Of a stretch of DNA of 64,000 nucleotides, positions 34,456-47,303 are shown one piece after another. The stretch covers positions 80,700,151 through 80,764,150 of the forward strand of contig NC_133120.1 of NCBI RefSeq assembly GCF_033568475.1, given 5' to 3'. The position numbers were made by a program, and so were the translations under genes. This stretch comes from Henckelia pumila (lineage: Eukaryota; Streptophyta; Magnoliopsida; Lamiales; Gesneriaceae). The first letter of the stretch is position 1. The number at the start of each line of letters is the position of its first letter. Below the pieces are notes generated by a model. It ran no database searches. It was not told where the DNA came from and saw nothing but the letters and a program-made list of their open reading frames with translations.

Positions 34456-36762
34456 TTAGCTGCGGAACTTTTCCAACAAACCTCCGAAGAAGAAGCTCGT
34501 ATTAGCCCATCCACCTCCTTCAGCTGCTGCTTTAACATCTATTGGAGCTTTTTTCACATTAACCCTCATCGTGCGCCCGATTTCTTTTCGTAATGCTTCG
34601 ATGATCTTGGCGTCGACTGGATTCCCGGACCCATCGTTCACATAGAACACGTTCATGGCTTCCTCTCCGACGGTGGAGACACCTGCTCTCGTGACGGACA
34701 GCCCGTTTTCTCGAAGCACTCGAGTCACTTCCGACAGGAGGCCTACTCGGTCCTTTGCGCATATTTCCAGGCTTAGGCCCTGATAAGGTTACCAAACATG
34801 TGATATGTGATTAGAGATACGTAAGAAGTGTAGTTTGGCTTGTTCAGGAGGGTGATTGGTGAGGTTACCTCGCTTGTTCTTCGTCGGATTGCGGCCTCGA
34901 GACATTTGATGACCTTCTCTTTCTCTCCTTGGGTATCTAATGTGCGACCATCCATGTGACGAATGAAATATTCCTACAAGTTTAGACTGTTTAGTATCCT
35001 CAGTAAAATGGTCAAAACTCAGCTGAACTCGAGTCTTTTTAAATGCGGTTTCAGACCCCAAACCTTAGTACCTTTCAAATTTTTTTCAATGTTGTGAAAT
35101 ACGTAAGAGAGTTTTATCCTAAAGTTTAGGTCTCTAGCTTCCTGTCTTTCCAAAACAATCAATGAAACATAACGTACATCGATTCAAGAAAAGAAACCGA
35201 GCAATTACCTGTGAAGCGTGCGGGCCATCTGATGAAATAGTGGCATGGAAAACAATGTACTGCATATCTGTAAGTGTGCACACGATATCAAACATAAGCT
35301 TCGGTCGATCTCTGCACCTGACAGACACCACCAGGTAATCTTTCTCTTCACACCTCTCGATCACAACCTTTGGTTTGAACGACGGAGGAGAGTCCTCTTT
35401 GGTTTCCGAGAAAGTACACTCGTAGTCCCTGTCAGCGAATAATAGTTGGTGGAGTCGTCTGTCAATATGTGTGGAACCTATCGAGAAACTTGTGTGAGCA
35501 ACATTTTCTTCGTTCCCACAGCCTCGAAGAATATTTTTGAGCTGCTCCTCCACAGATGATAATCGAGATGCGTCATTCACTGCACGGCATGTCGTGTCAT
35601 CATTAACATATAGAACACATGCTATGCGACTGTTATGAGTCCAGACTTCGGCAGCAGCTACGTTGATGTGGAGATTGGCAAGCACGGCAGAAATCTCCGA
35701 TAAGAGACCGGGGCGGTCCCGGCCTATAAGCTCGATAGTGGTGTAATCTCCCATGGATTTCACTCCCACTCTCTTCTCAGGAGAAGCCTTCAATATGCCA
35801 GAGGTGTAGCCCTTGGGTCCCAAAGCCTATAGTTTATTAACAACAAAAATCATAGACTCACCCATTTAGACTCCAAATAAAACTATTTCACAGGACATTA
35901 GTACAAGACTGTTAGCTCCTCTGCGCAGGAACGGAGTAATGTGAAAACAATGAACAGTTTAAGATAAAATCAAACCTTCTCTATGTACTCAATAGTCTGA
36001 CTGTCCCTAATCTTGCGCCCTTGTTCATCAGTGACATGAAACACTGTTGAGGAAGAATAGAAAATATGACAAGCATTTTAGCCACGAAAGGAGCTTCTGA
36101 CTCACACTCGAGTTTTTAATATTCTTGCACGAGTAAAAGATATAAACAAAATAGATGGCCAAAAGAAGAAACACAATTGTACACCTTTAGTTTCATAACA
36201 TTGCTTATTGATACACATTATCGACATTTCATTTGATCACTCAAGTCAATAAATATTCACAATGAAGTGTATCGTACCATCCATAAACCAGCCGCCATCG
36301 GAGGAGATGTAGGCTTTAGTAATTATAAGATCAAGGTCAGTAAGAATTTGCACCACCTCAAGCAGGATCCCTGGTTTGTTCATGCTATCAACCTGAGAAT
36401 CACATAAACATTAAAATTATGGATGTTTGATTCTGATCAATCAATTAATTTGCAAGAGTTACCTTGACCAGAGTACAGTCCTTGCAACTAGAGTTGTCCA
36501 CAGAAACCCTGAAACATGTAAACTGAGATAATTTAAAATCACAAAACCAAAATATCATGATTCAACGAGCATACTTTGTGTGTAGAAACGAGAAAATCGT
36601 AGCACATAATAGGGATTAGAGTTAGGAAAAAGAACAGAAACATGTCAAGATGTATCAAAGTAAGTGAAAGTAGTAGTAAAAGGTTTTGAAACTGAACTGT
36701 GGAGGATTTATTCTGATATTTAATGTCTCGTATTCAGGATCAAAGTATGCCCACGAACCCAT
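34456..36762 (-). CDS. ACR3: ACT-domain repeat protein ACR3
   Basis: Seven minus-strand coding exons: 36762-36698, 36508-36463, 36392-36278, 36043-35976, 35826-35209, 34973-34869, 34779-34456. All junctions have GT-AG and keep phase. The product is 446 residues; Arabidopsis ACR3 is about 453. It has four ACT modules, near residues 34-100 ([20 protein letters not shown]), 127-200 ([20 protein letters not shown]), 262-330 ([19 protein letters not shown]) and 342-415 ([19 protein letters not shown]). The N-terminus ([16 protein letters not shown]) and the C-terminus ([17 protein letters not shown]) match ACR3 rather than ACR4/5/6/8. ACR proteins resemble bacterial GlnD sensor domains without the enzyme part and are thought to sense amino acids or nitrogen status. 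Function in plants is poorly defined. The upstream DNA of this gene has been amplified into an array. Confidence 0.95.
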
Positions 36763-38280
36763 TATCTTGTCTGCACAGAACACCACCAACGGTTAACCAA
36801 GAAGTCAAATGGCATTTCATAACGAACCAAAATATCATCATACTGACACTTCTTGCGTAAGTAATCCTTGAAAACTAAATTAAAACAATGAAGAAATGCT
36901 GATTTTTTTGTCAGAGGCGGCTACCTGAATTGGACGCACAGTAGTGAGTTTCGGTGGTTAATTAAAAAGTGATCCTTCCTTGGATTCTTTTGACAAAAGA
37001 TTTACATGTTACAAATGATCCGACTGCATATAAGAAGATACAATTAGTTGTAGACTGCAGAGTCACAAAATACCCAAAATATTCACCATTTGGTTCATTG
37101 TTTTGTCCTAAGAAATTAAGAGTAAGACTAATCTGAACCAATATTTATGCACAACTAGCTACGGAAACAAAATAAATTTCAATGTTCATGCACAAACGCA
37201 TTGAGAAGACACCATAATACTTAGATTTCAACATGTAGTCAAGTTATGAATTAAGCTATCATACTATGCTAGCTGGCTTAAAGTATACGAGCCAGAGCCA
37301 TTCGAGGGATTAAGGCCGAAAAACCTGACCACCACTCAATAATAACAGAAGGTTTTCGTTATCAGAAGTACTAAATCACCAGAATTCTACACTAGAAATT
37401 AATAGACTGAGCCAGGGATGATGGACAGACACCCCCTTAAATTTTAATTTTTCTTACAAATTAAAGCTTCACCCCATGAATTTTAGACCTCAGTTTGGTA
37501 CCAAAGCTAATATAAATTCCCACTTCAGCTGACAGGAAAAACAAAGGCAGCTAAGTATACATACGTAGTGTTTTGGGAGAGCTTTTAAAAAGCACTTCTC
37601 AGCTTTTCCTCAACAAAATTTCACAAAAATTTAAAAATTTGTTAAGAAAAAGTCGAGAAATGCTTCCTAAAAACTCACTCAAACAACAAAATTTCACAAA
37701 AAATTAAAATTTTGTTAAAAAAAAGCCGAAAAATGCTTTCTAAATGCTTCCTAAAAGCTCTGTCAAACACTATCTTAGTATAACTAACCTTACAGAGTTG
37801 CCTGGACAAAAACAACAAAACCAAGGAAATAAAACTGTAATAGACAAAGTTAATCGACACAAAAGCGATAGAGGAAATAGAGCTCGAATCCACCAAGATA
37901 AACAAATTTCAAATGTTAAATCCCAAACCCAGAAAACAATTTAAAGTCATTAAATTAAATACACAAAATAGTTAACATTCGCTCAACTATCCCTCAAGAA
38001 AAATTCTTGATTTTACATCTGAAATATACAAAAAAAAAAAAAAAAAACCAAAAAAAAAAAACATATGTATATATATTCATGAAACCCACATAAGAAATTA
38101 AGAGCATGAAATCACCTGAGCTCTGAAACTAAAGGTTGATTTAGAGAGTGCGTGTTTGGTATGTGTAATCACAAAAGAAAAAGGGCCTGAAAACTTTCAA
38201 CGTCGGAATAGCACTGAGCTCTCTCTGTAACAGTGGATGATTTAGAGAGGGAAAATGGAATCTGTATCGTTTATATAATG
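36763..38280 (-). promoter_or_regulatory. ACR3 leader, 1.35-kb leader intron and TATA box
   Basis: Just above the ATG a clean acceptor (TTCTGTGCAG then ACAAGATA) ends at about 36771. A strong donor (AGCTCAG then GTGATTT) lies at 38115/38116. This implies a leader intron of about 1,345 bp and a leader exon from roughly 38240 to 38116. TATATAAA on the minus strand (38277-38270) sits about 30-40 bp above that exon. The MITE at 37565-37774 lies inside the intron. Transcription start is inferred from the TATA position. Confidence 0.65.
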
Positions 38281-39445
38281 GAGGTGAGAATAGTGCGTGT
38301 GTGTTGGGATGACAGAGAAAATTAAAGAAAAAGAAAAACGTCGTTAAAATTAATGATCAAATCTTTAGCAGAGATTTAGGTTTGGAACACAAATTGAAAG
38401 ATTCCGCAACCGAACCATGTCACTATCGTATCAATAATGTTATTAAAAATCTAACTCAATTATTCAAAATTATATATTATAAAAATAGGACTGGGTTTCA
38501 ACTTTCAATCATTCATTACGGGGAAATCCAAAAATATGGCTATTTTTTTGTGCTGGGTAAAGATTCGAATTAATATAATAATTAATAAATCATGCTAACT
38601 AGATAAATTATATCTGAACATATTGTGTGTGGTAGATTTGCTCAAAGATAACTTGATAAAAAAATTATCGAACTCTTCTGTCAACTCCAACACAAGTTGG
38701 AGGCTTCAACATTTATTATTGATATTAAATATTAAATAGGACTGGTTTGGCATAATTGATTACATAATCATTGCTAGTTTAGCACGGTTTAGAATAATTA
38801 ATAATAATATATATACTAATGAAAAATGCACACGTTTTGCTTGTGTATATATAATTTTTTTAATATGTTTTTTTTAAAGCAAAACATGAAGTGAATGAGA
38901 AGTTTAGTGGAATAGTGAATATGACGAGATGATTATAAAATAATATTTTTTGATATTTTCAAAATAGTTAATATAGCATGCTCATTTTTTATATAATAGA
39001 ATATATAGATAAACCTCCACCACAAAAGACTGGTGGATAATTGGTATCATCTCAAACTTGGCATTTTTTTTTAACCAATAGAAATGGAATCTTATTCCAT
39101 TTTAAACAAAATTAACTGCAACCAATTGGATATGCATGCTTGAAGGGTTGATTCTGTACCAGAATAATGAATCAGTCTGTTTACTTTTTCCTCTTTAAAC
39201 TCTTTATATACTCATCGTTTCTAAGAAGTGTATTCGAGCTTTTAGTTTGATTCGAATTTTGAAAATTCTACAATATTATCAATCGAATTCGAGCTTAGCT
39301 TTAAAATTTTGAACATGTTCGCAAGATGATCAGTGTTTTTGAAATGTAATCTCAATTGTTAAAATTATCGTATCCACGTCGTATCACATGATTTTTATTA
39401 CACATTGATTCCACGTTATCCAGTTTTGTACCATTTTGGAGATAG
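37341..39445. repeat. duplication unit A: ACR3 leader intron, promoter and upstream DNA
   Basis: The sequence from the leader intron (AGAAGGTTTTCGTTA...GGGATGATGGACAG) through leader exon, TATA region and upstream DNA to about 39445 is followed directly at about 39455 by a second copy that starts again with GAAGGTTTTCGTTAGACC. Unit A contains a MITE and about 330 bp (roughly 37530-37860) absent from unit B. Confidence 0.85.
37565..37774. mobile_element. Tourist-like MITE in ACR3 leader intron
   Basis: Left GTAGTGTTTTGGGAGAGCTT and right AAAGCTCTGTCAAACACTATC are inverted ends related to the 80-bp element in RH29 intron 10. The core repeats AAATTTCACAAAAA and AAAATGCTTCC phrases. A TTA follows the right end, but the left flank is not an exact match. 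Confidence 0.65.
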
Positions 39446-39454
39446 ACCCTGGGC

Positions 39455-40627
39455 AAATCAGTAGTAACTAGTAATAGAAGGTTTTCGTTAGACCAAATCA
39501 CCAAAATTCTACACTGGAAATTAATAGACTCTGGCCAGGGATGATAGATATATACATCCCCTTGAAATTTAAATTTTCTTCTAATCAATCATATATTTTC
39601 AAAGAAAAAAACAAAACAAAACAAAACAAAGATTTCACCCCTGAATTGAATTCTTTTTAGAATTCAGTTTTTGGCACCAAAGCAAGAAATAGGGCTTGAA
39701 TTTACCAAGATAAACAAATTTAAAAAGTTAAATTTCTAACCCAGAAAACAATTTAAAGTCATTGTATTAAACATATAAACTAGTTAAGATTCGTTCAACT
39801 ATATATCCCTCAAGAAAGACCCTTAATTTTATTTATTACATCTGAAATTTGCAAAAAAAAAAAAATCATACGTACGTATATATATTCATGAAACCCACAA
39901 CTGAGAAGGGCGTTAAAACTTTCAACGTCGGAATAGTAGGTCTGAGGTGTCTCTGTATGTGAACTTGGATAGGGAAAATGGAATCTGCATGGTTTATATA
40001 AAGAAAATGGAGGTGAGAATTAGGGGTACGGTGGATGGATGAATTGACAGGGGAGCCATTGAGTGGTTGAGTCATTATAAAATGAATCTTTAGCAGAAAT
40101 TTAGGTTTGAGACACTAATGTGCATGGTAAGGCTACCGAAAGATTGGGATTTTTTTTAACGTTATACTGGAGTATTTTTCTTATATGATAGTGACTAAAT
40201 TTTAATTTTTGAATTTTCAACACATGATATCACATTTTATTAATATACAAGAACTCACATGATTTAATGATATTGTAATATACGAAGAATTATTATCGAT
40301 GCAGATAATATTAAACTAACTCTTAAGTGATGATTCTTTTTTGTGATCCACGTTACAGTGTGATCGTTTTTCTTTTATTGAATATCTATTTAATTAATTA
40401 ATTTTTTTAATATAATATGTTTGTGATCTTATGGGTCAATAACATTAAAAAATAATAATTTAACTCACTTTTTGTTTTGAGATTTAACTCAATTATTCAA
40501 GTATATATTATAAAAATAGATCAAATTGATCTAATAGTCACGAAAGGATATAATTTATAAAAAGAAATTTAAGGTGAGAATAGTGTGTGGATGGATGGAC
40601 GTACTGATCTAACTGATGATTAAATGG
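39455..40627. repeat. duplication unit B: second copy of ACR3 leader and promoter region
   Basis: It aligns with unit A over the intron start (39460-39600), the leader/intron boundary (AAGATAAACAAATTT, AACCCAGAAAACAATTTAAA, TATATATTCATGAAACCCAC, ACTTTCAACGTCGGAATAG) and the TATA region with the following AATGGAGGTGAGAAT. Coding exons are not included. An extra segment of about 200 bp is present near 40130-40330. Confidence 0.85.
39993..40000 (-). promoter_or_regulatory. duplicated ACR3 TATA box
   Basis: TATATAAA on the minus strand, in the same context as the gene-proximal TATA at 38277-38270 (GAATCTGCATGG next to it versus GAATCTGTATCG). It could serve as a distal start site for ACR3 or be silent. 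The donor-like CAG/GTGA that ends the leader exon in unit A is not preserved cleanly in this copy. Confidence 0.5.
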
Positions 40628-41632
40628 TGTCAGGATCGATTTGTTATTGTTATTGGGTAGACAAGTACTAGTGAGCTACTATTGGCCTGATGCTGATTTG
40701 TGATGACAGTAGTTGATTGCTGCTTAGTGAGTTTAATAGTGTGAGCCACTGAACTCTCCTTCGTCTTGGATCTCGCAAATCGACTAACAAATATACTTGT
40801 GCGAAAAGAGGTCAACTTGGAGATTGGACTGCATCTGTTGATTCTACTGGTGTCCAAGTGTAAAAGGCAGTAAACAACACAGTATATTGTTTTTGGATGT
40901 TCGAAAACTTAACTGCTCATACGTCACCCCTTCTTTTAATTATGCTAGAAGGTATCACTAGAGGACTTTGAGTATTACAACTCTTGCAACACTCCACCTT
41001 AGCTAGGACTTACCCTACAACTCATGAGACTCCTAGATTCAATGAATCAGTTCTCTACCGATTCTTACAAGAGTGTTTTGGTCAGTTCACTCAACTGATT
41101 AGTTTACAAAGATTGTACAACTCAACACATAACACGAAGTGATCCTAAGAGATCTGATGTATCTTGATACATGTGCTAGTGTTCTTCGGCTTTATATATG
41201 ATCTTCTATGTAAGCGCCAAACTCTTCTTGTGAATGTAAGTAACAACTTAAAGTATTCAGTTGTTCTTTGCTAAGTTGTAAGTGATGCGAGTTCTTGTAA
41301 GCCGGTTTGTTTCTTCTGTATGCTATGATCTATATTTATATATACAAAGATAACAGTCATCTTGATTCAAATACATTCGTTGGTCCTTTAATTCATTGTG
41401 AAAAGGTAAAATGTGGCTGCGCAATTCGAAGTCTACTCAGTATACTAAAGATCTTTGGATAATAGTTTGGACTAGTTAATTAATTAATATGATGTTATGA
41501 TCTAGTCTTATTTTACTGTGTGCTATTTAGGTTCTTCGATCTGATTCTGTTCAGTAACTTAAGTTATGCTACTTCTGCTTTTGTTCCATTTGTTTGTTAA
41601 ACATCAAAACGTAAATATTTGATTTCCTAACA
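40628..41632 (-). mobile_element. solo LTR, 1,005 bp, probable Ty1/copia (SIRE-like)
   Basis: TG...CA ends, flanked by 5-bp duplications AATGG (40623-40627 and 41633-41637). The minus-strand start TGTTAGGAAATCAAATATTT and the following TTTTGATGTTTAACAAAC recall SIRE/Maximus LTRs. No internal region is present, so it is a relic left by LTR-LTR recombination. Confidence 0.8.
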
Positions 41633-41942
41633 AATGGAATGAGAAATTAAAGAAAACATAATTAAAATTGCTGATAAATAGATTTATGTTTTGAATACCA
41701 AGTATACATGTTAAGATAATGAATGATCTGACAACCAAACGATAATCTTTGTATGCACGATCCACTCTTTTACATTGAGTGACATATCTTTCCTTCATCT
41801 ATGAATATGTTTATTTAATTAATTAATTTTTTTTTCTAATATTATGGATTTGTTGATCATGAGTCAATAATATATATAAAACTAATTAACTTAATTATAT
41901 TATTCAAGTATGTAATAGAAATAGATTAAATAGATCCAATAG

Positions 41943-44348
41943 TGTGAGGACATCGGGTTGCTAATCTCATCTTAGGACAATTAATGATTAAAACACAATT
42001 AATCAAGCAATAAAGGAATATTAAAGCCAAGAGCTAAATTTTTTTTTTTTTAAATTCAAGAACCTTGCTCGATCGGATGAACTCGTCCGATCGAGCGAGC
42101 CCAATTTCCTCAGCTCTCGAATTTTAGGATTTTCAGACCGCGCTCGATCCCATGCACTCCAACGATCGAGCGAGCTTCAATTGCCCAATTCTCTGTTTTT
42201 GCAATTTAATGACCTCGCTCGATCGGTGGAGTTCATCCGATCGAGCGGGCTCCTCTGCTTTAGAATTCTGCAGATTTCATTTTGTTGTCAAAGCTTGACC
42301 TTCAATCCAAATCATCAAAAACCAACTCTAAAACATAGTTTATCAATTCTAGAACTTTCATATAAACATATATGAAGTCTCAAGCATATAATCATGCATT
42401 TGGTACATCAAACGGATCGTTCAAAAAGCAATAAAAGTCATAACTACATTGAGTTTCATACATGAACTTCAAACCATAATAGTTCTAACATGTTTGATGC
42501 TATCTATCTACCATTATTCAGCTTAAACACGAGTCCACACTTGCTACATCTCTCTCCCGAGCTATCAATGTCGTCTTTGATTAGCTCCTGCCCCATCTGT
42601 TGTCATGCACACATACAAAACAAAGCAACAGCCGGATAAACTCCGGTGAGAAATCATTCTCAGTATAATCGACATATAAAGCGTTAAATAAATCATATCA
42701 ACTCTAATCATAATCGACTCAACAATAGAGTAAATAACGCATATATAGATCAAGAATTGATTCATATATCGTCGTTGCCATCAAGATTCGTAACCGATCT
42801 TGACATGGATATCCATCTATCGTAGTCGTCGCAGACTAGAAAATAAGATCGCCTCAGATCTTGGCATAAAATCAATTCAATATAATATCATATCATCATC
42901 GTATCGACTCAAACTCAAAAATCCCATACTTGAGATGGATCGAAAACATCAAAATCAAATCGAAAAGATAAACAAGTATGTGATTTTGGCGGGACAACTC
43001 AAGAAGCTTCATTCTCGAGTTTCAAATCCCTGACTCGCGATGTCGTCTTATACCTTCGTATTTTCTCTGTTTTGAACGCTTCAAATCTGAAACATAACAT
43101 CAAAACATTCATATCAAACTTCATTCAACTTATCATTTCATAATCGATTCAAAATCATCATTCATCTTCAACCAAATTCACTTCAAACCTCAACTTCTTA
43201 TTCTTCGGTTCGAATTCAAAGTTCTTGATTCGTTAGCCTTCAAAACTAATCTGAAATTGAAGAATAAAATTTCTACAATATCAATAACATCTCAAAGAAG
43301 ATCTCAGCTCAGTCATAGGCTATCAAAACGGTTTCAAAACATGAATCGACGACGTAGCGATTGAAAATCGGTAACCGACGAAATATCGAAACCATTTCCA
43401 ACTTCAATACTATGCATACGCATAGTCAAATCAGCAAAACATCATCATACTCCTCATATCCGCAACTATAATCATCGAATATAATCTGGAATTCATAACA
43501 AACACAAACAATAGCCGTTCGTCGATTCAATTTTGAATATACGAAGTATAAACGTTCAAGAACACAAATATACCATCAAATCTGATCTCTACCAGATTTC
43601 AATCTTAAAAACACACCGAAATAAATCAAGACTTATATCAATCCGAAGTCCTCGTCGCAAGGATTTCAGAACAATTTTCGGAATCAAAATCGGACGAGCT
43701 GATCAAAAGTTACGATGATTTGAAAATCGGAAATCAAAAGAAAACAAAGGTCTCGGCTTCCTCTGTTCTTCAAGTTTTCTGAATGCAAAATGAAATAACA
43801 CGTATACATAATGATAATATAATAAAATCGGATATGTATTGCATAAATTGCAATTTAGTCGCTGAAACTTCGTAAATTGCAATTCAGCTCTCGACCTTAT
43901 TTTTAATTCAATTTCAATCCTAAATAATTTAAGAATATTAGAATTTAAATCAAAACTCAAAATATTTCCAAATTAAATATACTCGTATTAAAATTAAATA
44001 AGTTCGGATTAAGTTAACTAATCCTGGCCTTTTGCACTTTAGCCCTTGCAACTTCGATATTTTCAAATCAACCCCTGATCGGGTTTCACTTTCGAATTAA
44101 ATCATATTAATTCCCAAAACTTGGAATTTAATCTTAAATTCCATAAATATTCAAATCGAATATTTATTCTTTTAATTTCAGAATTCCCGAAATTTAATTC
44201 TCAAAATCCGTAACTTCTCCAATTAAATATTTTCGGCTCGGAAATTAAATCTCTAATTTCCATAACTTCTCAAATAAATATTTTTCCAAAATACGGAATT
44301 TAAATCTCAAATTTCATAATTAATAACTTAATATTTTCGGGCCTTACA
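41943..44348. mobile_element. solo LTR, 2,406 bp, probable Ty3/gypsy
   Basis: TG...CA ends (TGTGAGGACATCGGG; CGGGCCTTACA) with a 5-bp duplication AATAG at 41938-41942 and 44349-44353. The interior has several CTCGCTCGATCGG / CCGATCGAGCGAG palindromic blocks (42065-42250) and long AAT/TTCAAATC-rich stretches, with no retroviral genes. The family is inferred from LTR length and end sequence only. Confidence 0.8.
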
Positions 44349-44536
44349 AATAGTCACAAAATATGATCTCATTTATGTAAAGAAAATGGAGCTTTAACAG
44401 AGATGAGAATAGAGTGTGGATGGATGGGGAAACTCATGGTTACCTGAGATGATGAGAAATTAAAGAAAATTTAATTAAAATTAATAATGAAAAGAGTTAT
44501 GTTTGGAACACAAAGTGTAACGTATTAAAATAACGA

Positions 44537-45113
44537 TTAATTATAATTCAGTCCCCAAATCTAAACAAAAATTAATGATCAATCCCTGTCAGAAAAAAAC
44601 TTTGTTTAAACTTCCTGGGCCCACATGTTTTGTTTCGGATAAAATTCGGTACAAAACATGAAAAATATGGTACAAATACATGATATTTGAGTATCAAATA
44701 TGTTAGATCTAGTATAAATATATGATTTTCTAGAACTAAAAAATATTGATATTAATAACACATTTATCTTATTTGGAGGAAAATCGGTACAAAACATTGA
44801 AAATATGGTACCCATATGTGATTTTTGAGTACCCAATGTGTTAGATCTGGTACAAATATATGATTTTTGAGTACTCAAACACATGTTGCAAGTTCACATT
44901 AATAAAAATGTTTAGATTTTATACTCAAAATTGTATTTTTGTACTCGATCTTGAACAATTAGTGCTCAGTATTTGTACCATATTTTCAATGTTTTGTACT
45001 TAATTTTATCCGAGTAAAATAATGTGGGCCCAGGGAGTGCAAACAAATTTTTTCTGACAAGAGACTGATTTTTTATTTATTTTTGAATTTAGGGACTGAA
45101 CATCAATTCACCC
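44537..45113. mobile_element. MULE-like foldback element, 577 bp
   Basis: Long inverted arms of about 130 bp (left: AATTCAGTCCC, CCTGGGCCCACATG, GGTACAAAACATGAAAAATA; right: complementary CAGGGAGTGC, TGGGCCCAGG, TATTTTCAATGTTTTG). Near-identical flanks TTAAAATAACGA and TTAAAATAATGA suggest a target duplication of 9-12 bp, as in Mutator-like elements. The interior repeats GGTACAAATATATGATTTT phrases. It is non-coding. Confidence 0.75.
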
Positions 45114-45585
45114 TTAAAATAATGAATGATGCGGCGATCAAATATTATTACTTTGTGCGTCCGATCCACGCTCGACAATGAACGTGATCGCTATATCTTA
45201 CCTATGAATATTAATTTATATTTTACTACTATTATATATTTGTAATCATATGAGTGGATAACATTAATAAATTAACTCAATTATACAAATATATATTATA
45301 AAATAGATCAAATGGATCCAATTGTCCTAAAAGCTAGGGGTACAAAATAGTGTGCTGATGGAATGAGAAATTAAAGAAAACAAAACTAAAATTAATGATG
45401 GATCTTTAACACACTGTCATAATTCAACGGTTTTAACCAGGGACGTAGCCAAAAAACTTATTGACACTGAGCTGACTTAAATATTTACACTTTGGAGGTT
45501 CAGCGTGAAGAGTGGAGTTTCATCATAAATAAGCAACGGCCTATTAGCGTAGGAGACAAATCGATTTTGAAAGTCTATGAGCATA

Positions 45586-46241
45586 CACTAGTAGAATTTC
45601 TGCATATTACTTCGCTATTTTTTACTTCGGCGATCATTATTGCCGAAGTAATACATAGTTTTTTACTGCGGTTTTAAAATCAACGAAGTAAAATGTACAT
45701 TAGACTTCATCAATTAAAAAAACGGGCTTCACTTAAATTTTTAAGTGACTTTTTACTTCACCAAATTAAATTTGATGAAGTAAAAAGATAAAAATAAAAT
45801 TTTTAATTTCTATTTGATGAAGTAATAGGTTATCCGTTTACAATTCTCTATTTTTATTTTCCACCCTGCTTCGTCTCGCCCTTAATTTCTCTCGATCTCA
45901 AGTGAAATCCATTCACTAGTAGAATTTCTGCATATTACTTCGCTATTTTTTACTTCGGCGATCATTATTGCCGAAGTAATACATAGTTTTTTACTGCGGT
46001 TTTAAAATCAACGAAGTAAAATGTACATTAGACTTCATCAATTAAAAAAACGGGCTTCACTTAAATTTTTAAGTGACTTTTTACTTCACCAAATTAAATT
46101 TGATGAAGTAAAAAGATAAAAATAAAATTTTTAATTTCTATTTGATGAAGTAATAGGTTATCCGTTTACAATTCTCTATTTTTATTTTCCACCCTACTTC
46201 GTCTCGCCCTTAATTTCTCTCGATCTCAAGTGAAATCCATT
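45586..46241 (+). repeat. tandem duplication (2 x 328 bp) of the CACTA 5' terminus
   Basis: 45586-45913 and 45914-46241 are almost identical (one clear difference, CCCTGCTTCG versus CCCTACTTCG). The second copy starts exactly at a new CACTAGTAGAATTTC terminus. The element therefore has two successive 5' ends. Confidence 0.92.
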
Positions 46242-47303
46242 TAGGGCTTCCCCATTCTCTCCCCAACAGATCGATGTCCGCCTGCTTCCATCACTTCCGC
46301 CTGCTCTAGGGATTTCCCATTATCACCATTAATCTATGTAAGAATCTCTATTTTTCCATTCTTTCCATTACCGATTTGGAGATGACCAAGTTCAACGAAG
46401 TGCAAACGCGTCGCCGCTCTGCCGTCGACCTGTGGAAGAGAAAGCCTCAACTTTTTCCCCTGTTTTTTTGTTGTTTTCCCTCTTATCCAATTTAAATATA
46501 TGTTCTTTGATGCAGTTGTGGCAATCCCATTTTGTACCAAATCAGTTGTAATCGATGTAAAATCACAGATCGATGCCCTAATCGATAAACTCATCGACGC
46601 ATACATCATCTTCTATCTCCCTGTAATCGATTCTAAGCTTCCCTCCTTTTCTTGAATTGATTATGGCACTTTCGATTTTATGTTTCCCCCTTCGTTGTAA
46701 TCGACTCTAAGCATCGCCTTTTCTTAAATCGATTTTGAGTTTCTGCTGGTATTTACGTTAATCGGGTCGAGCTTCGCCATTTGGAAATCGCATCGAAGAA
46801 TTTTTAGTTGAGGTTTATCGGGTCGAGCTTGTCTTCTCTTCTTTCTCCCAAGCATCTGCCATAGAATCTCAAGGTGAAAAGGTATTGTCGCATTCTAGCT
46901 CTGTTTTAAAATAAACTTAAATCTCTAGTTTTTTTTAATTCAAGGCTTCTTTTCCTGTTCCTTTATATCCTTCCTCGGGGAATTCCTTCGTACGCTATGG
47001 ATTTCCAGTAATCCTTGTCTGCTTCAAGTATCTGATGACAATGTATAGCAAACAGGTCTTGATTGTGACAAAATTCCTAAAACTTCTAACATAATAGTCT
47101 TGAAAATTCGAGTAGGCTTAAATCTAATACACTAGATTTCCCGTAACATGCATTCAAAAAATTCCCTCACAATAACATTATTTTTGAAATATCATAACCT
47201 TCTTGAACTGTGAGAAATAAAGAAATACACTGCGCTCATGATTTTTTTTTTTTTTGGTCTCCTTTCTATGAACTTGTTGGTGGATGATTCAATCTTACTG
47301 CAG

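Noticed and set aside
42060-42250. CTCGATCGG...CCGATCGAG blocks as a possible CRISPR-like or operator array
   Set aside because: Three or four imperfect palindromic blocks within a solo LTR; such short repeats occur inside long plant LTRs, and the genome is eukaryotic.
46334-46609. Minus-strand open frame in the CACTA element as a transposase remnant
   Set aside because: No similarity to the TNP1/TNP2 transposase motifs that I can recognise, and it lies in leader-like sequence opposite the captured genes.
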